Assembly (NCBI GenBank): GCA_036186865.1
Contig: AP025041.1
Coordinates: 38,119,784-38,183,783, forward strand
Length of the DNA: 64,000 nt
From: Eustoma russellianum
Lineage: Eukaryota > Streptophyta > Magnoliopsida > Gentianales > Gentianaceae
Direction of reading: 5' to 3'
Each line of letters starts with the position of its first letter. Positions within the stretch are counted from its first letter, which is position 1. A program made the translations under genes and the position numbers. Under the pieces are notes generated by a model. That model was not told where the DNA came from. It worked only from the letters and a program-made list of their open reading frames with translations, and did no database searches. This document shows positions 23,095 through 33,321 of this stretch, piece by piece.

Positions 23095-25481
23095 TGTTAT
23101 GCCTCGCACCCTCCGTAGAATAATTAAAGGATAAAAAAATTAAATGGGATTAATGACAATTAATGGTAACGAATAAAGAATTAAATATTAGATTAATTGG
23201 TATTTATGGAGGGATTAAATATTGAAATTAATTAGTATTTAATTTAGAATTAAATATTAGAATTTAAACATTTAAGATAAATGAGATAATAGGATATAAT
23301 TTAGAAACTCCAATTTCATCCACATCCTTATCAAAACTGACAGAACGTCAGTTCTCTATTCATTCAGAGAAAACCGACGCCTTCTCCCCCCCTCCTCCAT
23401 AGACGATTTTCTTCTTCTCCAACCCTAGGGAAGATTTTCAATCCGTTCTTCGCTTGCTCTTCAGATCTTCTTCGAGTAATCACAGGCAAGTAATCTACTT
23501 ATAAGTTCCTACGTTTTGCAAAAGAAAAATGCCTATTTTTGATATCAAAATGGATCACCATGCAGTAGCTTCTTTTCGTGAATCTATATATGATTTATGT
23601 GTTTTGGTTTTGAGATTTGGCCATTATATGTTGAAAATAGTTTGTTGTTGTTGTTGATTTCATGAAATCTTGCAAATCCCAATCCCTTGAACCCCTTTTT
23701 GTTGCTATTTGCGGTTGAAGGGAGGGAGAGTGAAAAGATGAGATGTTTGGGTTCGTTTTGATGGATGCTTTGAGTTTTAGGCTTGAATCCTTGATTTGTA
23801 TATGAAAGATTTTGTTTTGGTGAACTAAGTGTGGATTGATAGTAAAGATCAGGCTTGGAATGGTTGGAAGGAAGTTGGAAATCGATTGGGGTTCAGATAT
23901 GCAGTTTCTGTAGAAATCGCAGAATGAGAAAGCTGGAAAACGATGACATCGATCGATCGATGCATAGCAGAGGGAGAGACTGATGTGCTTCAGTTGTACG
24001 TGGATCGATCGACGTAGAGTGAGAGAAAGATCGCTGTGTCCTGATGGACGTCGATCGATCGATGTGAGGAAATGACGTCACATCGATCGATCGATGTAGG
24101 CTGAGTGAGAGATCGATGTGCTCCGATGGACGTGGATCAATCGACGTCGGGGGCTGACGTCCATCACTTTTGTGGGAAAGTAAGGGAAGAAAGAGGAAAG
24201 CTAGGGGATCTTTTGGGTGACCTTAGGGATTTATTAGGACCTGATTGAGGTTATTATAAGTCTTGAGAATACGACCTAGGATGATGAATCGACGGTGAGT
24301 ACTTCGTAGGGTATTTGAATCGGACTTCAACGTGAATGATCTAAGGGGTTAAGGATGAACACTTGAGGCTTCGATAGGGTTCAAATGGAACGTGTGAGGA
24401 GGTCTACTTCATTCCTTGTATCCTTAGTATGAACGTTTATGTGAGGTAGGCCTGAGCATGTGATGATACGTTTGAAAGTGAGAATGTGATTGAAGCCTGT
24501 GATTGAAGAATGTGATTGAATGATGAGAAGTTGTGCATTTTTGCATCATGGCACTTGCATTTGCATTATGATTTGATAAGAGCTGTGCCTCGGCACAGGG
24601 TATAAAGTTTACGAAATGAGCTGTGATGCGTTACAGGGTATAAAGACAAGATGTAACCATCACAGGGTATAAAGTGAGCTGTAATGTGACACAGGGTATA
24701 AAGACAAGCTGTGAAACATTACAGGGTGTAAAGTTAAGTTGTGGTGCGTCACATGGTATAAAGACAAGCTGTGGCCCATCACAGGGTATAAAGTTATGCA
24801 ACCGGACATTATGACATGCATTGCACTGTTTTTGAAAAGTGAAGCATAATCATTTGTGACTGTGCAGTGTAGTGCATATTTTAAAATGTCATGCATCACG
24901 TGAGTCGTTATGGTATGTGGAATTGTAAGTGCTCTGTTATTGAACTGTTGAGTGCTTATGAGTTACCGTTTTTATTCTGTTATGCTAGTAATCTACGTTC
25001 TTGAAATTATACAAGACATGTGCCCCTTCACCCCCTGATATAAATAATACTCATGTCTTGCCATGTGTTGATCCCGTATGTCTTATAAGCGAGTTACTTG
25101 CTAGCGTTTTTTTGCTAAGAGTTCTACTCGTTGTCTTGCAGATAAGGCTGAGTATGACATGATATTCATAGAGGACGATGGCGAGTGGGCTGAATGGAAT
25201 GCTTAGAGCTTATCTTGGGAATTGTTATAGACTGTTTCTTATTATTCCTGTTTCCTTCGTTCATATGAGGATGTAGATGACTGCGTCTATAAACAGTTTA
25301 TTTACTTATGTTTTGGGAGTACAGCTTTGATTGGTTTAGATTTTATTTTACACATGTTTCCGTGCTTCCTCTCTTACGTCATTGATGATGTGTATCTGAG
25401 AGATGAGACGTCTTGTAGTCCTCTCAGTAGGCTACGACAGGTGCACCGGTTCGGGTCCGCTGTCCGGGCCGGGGTGCTACA
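23095..25481. mobile_element. solo LTR (about 2.39 kb), probably Gypsy type
   Basis: Starts TGTTATGCCTCGCACCC and ends GGCCGGGGTGCTACA, with exact 5-bp CCTTC duplications at 23090-23094 and 25482-25486. TG...CA ends, a 5-bp TSD and no coding sequence fit a solo LTR formed by recombination between two LTRs. The G+C-rich terminus resembles plant Gypsy LTRs. Internally it holds a tandem array (24578-24795) and several GATCGATCGAT palindromes (23945-24150). Confidence 0.75.
24578..24795. repeat. tandem array of short hairpin-like units in the solo LTR
   Basis: Seven imperfect units of about 26-38 bp, each with GAGCTGTG...CACAGGGTATAAAG. CTGTG and CACAG pair within each unit, so an RNA could form a row of small hairpins. 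TATAAAG recurs in every unit except one with a single-base change. Confidence 0.85.
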
Positions 25482-25829
25482 CCTTCAAACTTAGATAACA
25501 GTATTACTCCTATACTGCACATATTTTGGTTCGAACCTACACCTTTTTAGAGCATTGTCCTAATCTGAATGTCAAATGATCTTTGTCTTGAGGACATGTA
25601 CCATCTTTATCTCTGAAAATTTGTTGTCGTATACTCAGCGCTCTCTCACAAGTATTGTCTTCTTTTCTTTTAGGTTTGTTTTCAAAAATATTGTTTATTA
25701 TCTAAGTATTAGTAATCAAACTTTCCTTATTAAATATTCAAATAAGATTTATATAATTTTTCTCTATTGTCTTCTTTCAATTTAGGTTTATTATAAAAAT
25801 ATTATCTATCGACTAAACATAATAAGTAG

Positions 25830-26777
25830 TGATGAGCCAAAAGATACCCCTCGTTAGTCAACAACAGTCAACGCTGAAGTGAGACGCAAAAATGGTTAAG
25901 TATGGCGGGTCGGCCCGGAGGCTGGTCAGGACACACGTGGACAAACAGTTCATCTCGGCCACAGGGCCCCACCACCATCTCGGTCATACAGTCTCAATGC
26001 TCCCTGGGGGCTAAAGATCTCACCTCGGTCTAGAGGCCTCACTTAGGCTTAAGGGTTTTTAACTCGGACTCAAGGCTGCCCTGGCCCGCAGTTCCATCTC
26101 GGCCAGGGAGTTGGGCTCGGCCTCAGATCTGATCTACTGACTGATCTCGGATCATCTTTAGTGGCGTCAGCCACGAGCATCATGAAGGGCCCACCAATGC
26201 TCTTCGAAGATGGACACTTTCATCTCGGCATGATGACCCCACATCATCAGTCATCTCGGGCACTTCTGAGTGCTTCTAGATGATTTCATCTCGGTTCTAG
26301 GAGTTTACCCCAGGTAATTCTACCAGGTGAAACTCCCAGCCAGATGTCCCAAGCTAGCTTATTCAGCTCAGCACTGAGCCGCGTGGCGAGCATGCAAGAG
26401 CAAGAGTCATCCGACTGACCTCCTTGCCTGTCACGATATCCGAGCTCNNNNNNNNNNAAGGCCGAGCAGCAGGAGAGAGAAGGACAAGTAACAACAAACC
26501 CAGAAAAACGACACGCGAGTAACTCATCTTCTCGGCAGTGAAAACGCAGGTTTTACAGAAAACCTCAATTTACTAAACCTTCATCATATATAAACCTCTC
26601 CTCAAAAATGGCCCAAACTGACTTGAGCGTCGGAGGGTATTACCCAGGGCCATAGATTCCGGGTCCCCTGACCCTTTCTCTTTGTGCAGGTTAGCAACTC
26701 GCTCACAAGGGACAATTGACGGAGTTCTAATGGCACCACATCAAACAAATACTTGGTGATAAAATCCGACATCATCA
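25830..26777 (+). repeat. 5' LTR
   Basis: TGATGAGCC...ACATCATCA. Aligns along its length with the 3' LTR. A gap of 10 N sits where the 3' LTR has about 32 bp including a TATA box. Confidence 0.92.
26448..26457. other. assembly gap (10 N)
   Basis: Ten Ns in the 5' LTR. The 3' LTR has 36858-36889 at this place, containing CCATATAAA, so the missing sequence is probably the core promoter. Confidence 0.98.
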
Positions 26778-26779
26778 TA

Positions 26780-26797
26780 TTGGCGCTAGAAGGAGGG
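26780..26797 (+). promoter_or_regulatory. primer-binding site region
   Basis: TTGGCGCTAGAAGGAGGG follows the 5' LTR by 2-3 bases, the place of a tRNA primer-binding site. I did not assign the tRNA. Confidence 0.6.
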
Positions 26798-26858
26798 CCC
26801 GAGCCTCCGTCACTTAATTTCATTTAACTGCACCGTTTTAGTGAACAAGTGAGCATAA

Positions 26859-28440
26859 ATGGGTAAAGACGCCCGTGAAGAATTAGGAGAGTCTTCCAAT
26901 CAATATCGACGAAAAGATTCTCGCTCTGCTCGGCCTGGACAGGATTCCAGGAGGCCAGAGCCAGAAAGGAAGAGGGTCCGGGCATAACCGCGGATGAGAG
27001 AGAAAAGGCCATGAAGTATGTGGCCGAGAACCTGGGCGTGTTTGAGGCCGTAGTGGAGCGGCTCAAAGGGAAGCGTTCAGAGGTAGAATACATGGAGGAA
27101 GACTCAACATCCTTCTATCCAAAGGAGAAGACCCAACAGCAATCTTCTCACCATCCCCAGGGGTTTATGGCGGATGCGAGACGTAGTGGTGACAGAGCCC
27201 CTACGGTAGAGTCGGTGCCCATACCCAGGCAGCGTCTGGGTGTAAAGCCCCGATCATACAAAAGTGTTCGGCAGGAGGCAGATCCTCGCAGACCGAGGAG
27301 CCAACCTGAAGAGCCTAACCCTGAATACTTGAGGGTGATCCAGGAAAGTCCATTCTCCTGGGATATTGCAGAATATTTGGCACCGGATAGTTTTAAGGTG
27401 CCAAAGATGGACACTTACGATGGCACATCTGATCCGATTGACCATCTTTTTCAGTTCCAGACGGCTATGAGCTTAAAGAACGTGCCAGACCCGCTCCGCT
27501 GTAAGACCTTCCCTATGTATCTGCGGGGGAAGGCAAGAAGATGGTTTCAGGAGCTCCCACCTCAGTCGGTGGACTCCTTCAGGCAGCTGGCGCAGAAATT
27601 TAAGTCTTAGTTCGTGTCGAGTGCTCCATTTACAAAAAAACTCTTCACATCTTATGACCATGAAGTAAGGTGCAGAGGAGTCTATCTGAAATATATGCAG
27701 CGCTTCTCAGACGAGTCACTGCAGGTTAGTGACCGGAATGAAGGAGTGAAGGCTGCCGCGTTTATCAACTGTCTCAGGGCGGGTCGTCTCTTTTCACAGC
27801 TTGCAGAAGAGGGACCCACCACGCTGAGAGAGTGCCTGGAAAAGGCACATCAGTTTGCCCGTGGAGAAGAGGCAAACCGATTGAAGAAAGAAACCGAGCA
27901 GAGTACTCGGCGAGAGGCTCGGCCCAGTTCTCGAACAGACCGACCTGAAGACCAACGCGAACGGCGCAGTGCGTTCGATCGCCTTGGTGTCCGAGGCAAG
28001 CGAGGTCAAGGAGGATTGCCCCTTCTGGCCTCAAAAGATAGTATTTTGGCCGTCATGGAAAGGGATGGCTTAAGAACGGACCCGAAGCCTTTGGCAGGCC
28101 CCAGGGACAATAGGGATCCAAAACTGTATTGCCGATATCACCGTGATGTCGGCCACGACACTGAAGATTGTCGGCAACTAGCTCAGGCAATTCGGAAGCT
28201 GATCGAGCTGGGGCACCTGAAACAGTTTTATGACCCGCACTCCCGACTCCATAACCGTTTAAGCTTTCGGAAGAATACTCAAAAGGATAAGTGCCGACCC
28301 GAGACTCCCCCTACACGTCCTAGGTCGGACGATGAGGGGGACAGAGATCGGAAAGAGGCCGCAGTGCAGCCTCAGATTAATTCCATAATCTACACCATCT
28401 CTGGAGGTCCGTCTCAGCCAAATCCAGGTGGTCCCAGTAC
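26859..28440 (+). pseudogene. Tat-element gag (broken)
   Basis: An ATG at 26859 opens about 41 codons ending at TAA 26984-26986. The gag frame resumes in another register from 27011. The capsid part has ENPEY-like and YDGTSDPIDHLFQFQ segments and MYLRGKARRWFQ. It is cut by an in-frame TAG at 27608-27610, then continues in the same frame. A zinc-knuckle-like CRYHRDVGHDTEDC follows at about 28130. The protein would package the element's RNA. Confidence 0.85.
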
Positions 28441-28489
28441 GTCAGGTACGTCAACTTGGCCTCCCCTGAAAAAAAGAAGACTAGCTCGA

Positions 28490-30973
28490 GAGCTGGTCTA
28501 CGGGCCAGAGGATTTAATCCCGCTTGACTCTAACAACACGGGATTAGTCATTGGATTATGTATTCATATGGCACCGGATAGAATTGTAGAAGTACGGAGA
28601 GTGTACGTAGATATTGGGAGTGCTGTGAACATTATGTACTATCATGTATATAAACAATTGGGTTTGGCAGACTCCCAAATGACTCCAGTAGCTTCTCCTT
28701 TATATGGATTCACTGGTATGCCTATTCGGCCAGCTGGCCTGATCACACTTAGTGTCAGCTTTGGCAAGCCCCCGGCTTACCGTTGCTTATGGATGGATTT
28801 CGTGGTGGTTAAAGAGAGGTCGACTTATAACATTCTCTTAGGCCGACCAGCGTTGGTAGCTCTATAGGCTGTAATATCCCCCTTGCATGTCAGCATGAAG
28901 TTTCCTACCCCAGGTGGAGTAGTTACTTTACAGGGGGATATTCCTATAGCCCAAAATTGTTATGCAGTGGCTACCCAAGGGAGTGGGGCCGTCCAGCAGG
29001 TTGTTCTGGATGATCTCATTCCCCCAACAGATGAGCGTTTACAAATAGATGACGCGGTTCAGGAATTCATTCTGGATCCAGGTCGGCCAGAGAACACAAT
29101 CAAAATTGGAATCTGGATGCCAGCTGAGACTTTGGCTCAGCTCCAGAATCTGCTAAGGGAATTCGCAGAAATTTTTGCTTGGACGGCAGAAGATATGCCT
29201 GGAATCCCGACTTCCTTAGCAGAACATCGGCTTAATGTGGATCCTCAGGTTAGGCCCATTAAGCAGAAGAAGAAACTTTGCCCCAGAAAGGAACAAAGTG
29301 ATAGCAGTAGAGGTCGAGAAACTCCTGATGACAAAGTTCATTGAAGAAGTTTTGTATCCGAGTTGGTTGGCCAACCCTGTAGTGGTTCCCAAACCTGACA
29401 AGACTTGGAGAATTTGTATAGACTACACCGACCTAAACAAGGCATGCCCAAAAGATTGTTACCCCTTGTCAAAGATTGATAGGTTGGTGGATTCCACCTT
29501 GGGGTATGAGGTCTTTGACTTCATTGATGCTTTTAAGGGCTATCATCAGATCATGATGGCAAAGGAAGATCAGGAGAAGACTTCTTTCATTACAGAGATG
29601 GGCACTTATTGCTATGTCAGCATGCCCTTCGGTTTAAAAAATGCCAGGCCACTTACCAGCAGTTGGTCAATTCAGTGTTCCGAGATCAGATTGGCCGAGT
29701 TATGGAAGTTTATATTGATGACATGTTGATCAAGAGCAGGACTCTAGATCAGTATATCTCAAACCTCCGAGAAGTGTTCGGCATCTTAAGGGAATCCCGA
29801 ATGAGGCTGAACCCAAAAAAGTGTACCTTTGATGTACGCACAGGGAAGTTTCTTGGATATATGGTCTCCAAGGAAGGGGTACAGGCCAACCCGGCCAAGA
29901 TTGAAGCCTTAGAAAGCATGCACCCACCTCGGAATGTTAAAGAGGTTCAGAGATTAACGGGTCGAATTGCTGCCTTGAGCAGATTTCTTTCTAAGTCTGC
30001 CGAGAGATCATTACCCTTCTTCCAAATCCTGAAGAAACGAACCGCCTTTCTCTGGGATGACCAATGTCAGAAAGCTTTTGAGGACCTGAAAGCACACCTA
30101 ACTGAGGTGCCTATGCTGACGTCTCCTCTACCTGGGGAGACCTTGTATATATACTTGTCAACCTGCCATGAGGCAGTAAGTGCAGTTCTGCTCAGAGAGC
30201 ATGATGCAGTTCAAAAACCCATTTACTTCGCTAGTAAGATTCTGCATGGAGCTGAGGTGCGATATCCAAATGCTGAAAAAATCATCTTAGCACTGGTAGT
30301 GGCGGCAAGAAAGTTCCAGCCTTACCTTCAAGCTCATCCTATAATTGTGGTGACTGATCAACCCTTAAAGCAGATTTTATCCCGGCAAGACACTTTAGGC
30401 CGAGCTGCTAAGTGGGCAATGGAGCTTGCTGAGTATGACATTAATTATAAGTCGCGGACTTCCATTAAATCTCAAGCTTTGGTTGATTTTCTAGCTGAAG
30501 GGATTTCTGTAGAAGAGGATCCTCCTCCGGCACAAGGGTGGATCTTATATGTAGATGGGTCTTCCTCAAAAGATGGGAGTGGAGCAGGGCTCCTAATAAT
30601 TAACCCAAACGAGGTAGAGATGGAGTACGCCTTGCGATTTGACTTCGAGGCCACTAATAATGAGGCCGAGTATGAGGCCCTGATAGCGGGGTTAAGTTTG
30701 GCTCGTAAACTGGGGGCACAGCAAATAACCGCCCGAAGTGACTCACAGCTCATAGTTTCTCAAATTAACGGGGACTATGAGGCCAAGGAGGAGAACATGA
30801 AGCAGTATTTGGCTAAGGTTCAACACTTGAAAGGAATGTTTGAACGCTTTGTGATCGAGCATATCCCCAGGTCGCCTAACAAACGAGCTGACGCATTATC
30901 TCGGCTAGCCTCATCTACCTCGGCCACAATGGAAGAAGATTGTTGTAGAGTTGGTAAAGCATCGTGCCTTTGA
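28490..30973 (+). pseudogene. Tat-element protease, reverse transcriptase and two RNase H domains (broken)
   Basis: Protease: VYVDIGSAVNIMY, where the usual DxGSS has become DIGSA, so even this motif is altered. An in-frame TAG lies at 28865-28867. Reverse transcriptase: RICIDYTDLNKACPKD, FIDAFKGYHQI, then YIDDMLIKS, the catalytic DD box (about 29710). RNase H: LYIYLSTCHEAVSAVLLR and FASKIL. A second, archaeal-type RNase H follows: LYVDGSSSKDGSGAGLLI, NNEAEYEAL and SDSQLIVSQI, ending with IPRSPNKRADALSRLA. Frames change near 29275 and 29640. Confidence 0.9.
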
Positions 30974-32240
30974 TGGAAATGAAGTCTTGTAGCAAGACTA
31001 TCATAATACCTGGATGGACGAGATAGTTACTTATCTACAACATCGGACCCTGCCTGAGGATAAATCACAAGCTCGGTGTCTCCGCTTGAAAGCTTCCAGG
31101 TACGCCCTCTTTAACGATCACTTGTACAGAAAATCTTTCTCTCAGCCGTGGTTGCGGTGCGTACCTGAGGACGAAGGAGATTACATTCTTTGTGAAATGC
31201 ACTTGGGCATATGTGGAAGTCATTATGGAGCATGTTCACTGGCCCGCAAATGCTATTTGGCTGGATATTACTGGCCCACAATTCGCAAAGATGCGGAAGA
31301 GCTGGACAAAAAGTGCTCATCATGCCAAGCTCATGCTCCAACTTCTCATTTGCTGAGTCATGAAAAGACCAGTATTTCTAGTCCTTGGCCGTTTGTGTAA
31401 TGGGGTATGGACTTAGTGGGGAAACTACCCCGAGCTCCCGGCTCGGTCAGATTCTTGCTGGTAGCAATTGACTACTTCACTAAATGGATAGAGGCCGAGC
31501 CATTGGCCACCATAACTGGGGCCCAAGTCAAAAAGTTTTTATGGAAAAACATTATTTGTCGATTTGGCCTACCCCAGATCTTGATCTCAGACAACGGCAG
31601 ACAGTTTGCTGAGGATCCGGTAAAGAGCTGGTGCCTTGACTTACATATCAAGCAACGCTTCACCTCAGTAGCTCATCCTCAGTCAAACGGTCAAGTAGAG
31701 CTTGCCAACAGAATCATCAAGGATGGTTTGAAAAAGCATCTGGATAAAGCTGGCACAAGTTGGGTCGAAGAATTACCCAGCGTACTATGGGCTTACCGGA
31801 CAACTCCCTCAACTTCAACGAAGGAAACTCCTTTCTCTTTGGTGTATGGCACAGAGGCCATTATTCCCGGGGAAATTGGTTCTACTTCAACTCGAGTGGA
31901 TTATTAATCAGCTACTGACAATAATCAAGAATTACGACTGAACTTAGATGATCTCGAGCAGAAAAGAGACCAAGCGCGCATCCGCATGGCTCAGTATAAG
32001 AACTTGATTTCCCAGCACCACAATTCTCGGGTACGATCGAGATCTTTTCGAGTGGGAGATCTGGTGATGCGTGACAACGAAGTCAGTCATGCTATCTCGG
32101 CAGGAACCTTTAATTCCAAGTGGGAAGGTCCTTATCGTGTTGTTGGGGTATTTCCAACGGGAGCTTATAAGTTGCAAACTTTGGAAGGACGAACTCTTCC
32201 ACGGACTTGGCATATTTCTCATCTCAGACTTCTGCATTAG
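30974..32240 (+). pseudogene. Tat-element integrase (broken)
   Basis: After a frame change near 30935 and a TAG at 30990-30992, the HHCC zinc domain (H and H in EMHLGICGSHYG, CSSCQ) comes first. The catalytic core has AIDYFTKW (Asp), ISDNGRQF (Asp) and NGQVELANR (Glu), the D,D,E triad. The C-terminal domain includes KWEGPYRVVGVFPTGAYKL (GPY/F motif). Stops TAA at 31398-31400 and 31905-31907 interrupt the otherwise constant frame. Confidence 0.9.
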
Positions 32241-32345
32241 TGATGTAAATTGTAACCACATTGTATATGAATACAAGTTTTTTCTGAGGCATCTATCAAG
32301 AGTCAAGTGTCCAAGCAAAGTCAGAGCACTGTGGAAGGCTCATAT

Positions 32346-32800
32346 AAGACCTCGGCAAGTTCGAGGTAAAAGACCTCGCAGGTTTGAGGCAAATGCCCGC
32401 TAAAGGGTACATTAAGACCTCGGCAGGTCCGAGGCAAAAGACCTCGCAGGTTCGAGGCAAATACTCGCTAAAGGGTACATTAAGACCTCGACAAGTCCGA
32501 GGCAAAAGACCTCGCAGGTTCGAGAAAAATGCCCGCTAAAGGGTACATTAAGACCTCGGCAGGTCCGAGGCAAAAGACCTCGCAGGTTTGAGGCAAATGC
32601 CCACTAAAGGGTATATTAAGACCTCGGCAAGTCCGAGCAAAAGACCTTGCAGGTTCGAGGCAAATGCCCGTTAAAGGGTACATTAAGACCTCAAAAGTTC
32701 GAGGCAAATGTCCGTAAAAAGGGAATACTAAAACCTCGGCAAGTTCGAGATGAAAGACCATTAAACGGCAGATCAAGACCTCGGCAGGTCTGAGGCAGAA
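32346..32800. repeat. 68-bp tandem array between pol and the antisense ORF
   Basis: Four full 68-bp units start at 32346, 32414, 32482 and 32550, followed by shorter variants to about 32800. Each unit begins AAGACCTCGGCA and contains AAAGACCTCGCAGGTT, so a half-length repeat is embedded in it. Such arrays are common in the untranslated part of Tat elements. Confidence 0.9.
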
Positions 32801-33321
32801 ACTTATTAAAAGTAAGTGCAAGCCCTAGGTAAGGCCAAGGCACTTGCTCAAGAGAAAAGCAAGACCTTGGCGTGACCGAGGCAAAGGTTAAAGAAATGAT
32901 TCACAAAACTTTAGCAAATCTGAAGGAAGAGTTTGTTGAAGAAAAGACTTGTGCAAGCAAGACTTAGGTTTTCTCTTGCGAAAGCCGAAGTGAAGTTAAG
33001 CAAGGCATAACTTTAATCCAAGTCAGTGCTTGATCAGAACAAGGCAAAGTTTATACCAAACTCACGAATGACATAGTTCAGCTCAAGAAACAGGTTCATT
33101 CTGACTTGAAGACTTAGTTTCTTTTTAATAAAGTTGATCCAACTAATTAAGACTAACGTGAAAAGTTAGCAATGTTAGAATTGAAGAGCAAACTCAGTAA
33201 AAAATGCTTAAGACAAAAGAAATAACAGAACCACAAAGTTAGACATTTCATTGGTTTAAACATTGAAGTACACTTTGATGCCTGGTCTACGAGAAAACAG
33301 AACAAAGAAGAGCCCTACAGC

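Larger units (their letters stand above)
22940..25575 (-). mobile_element. SINE family S2 copy split by a solo LTR
   Basis: The two outer pieces (22940-23094 and 25482-25575), joined, match the SINE at 11265-11545. The right piece carries, on the reverse strand, the B-box-like TAGGTTCGAACC and the GATTAGGACAATGCTC block. The left piece has ACGCTGAATTTCCGATTTAC. The split point is bounded by CCTTC on each side. Confidence 0.65.

Noticed and set aside
26571..26823. ORF in the 5' LTR and its counterpart in the 3' LTR (36571-36959)
   Set aside because: LTR sequence read in chance frames; no protein motif.
32346..32800. CRISPR-like array
   Set aside because: Units are tandem without unique spacers, inside a plant retrotransposon.
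32296..32821. Minus-strand ORFs with repeated 'LEPARSF' peptides
   Set aside because: Product of reading the 68-bp tandem array; all frames are equally repetitive.
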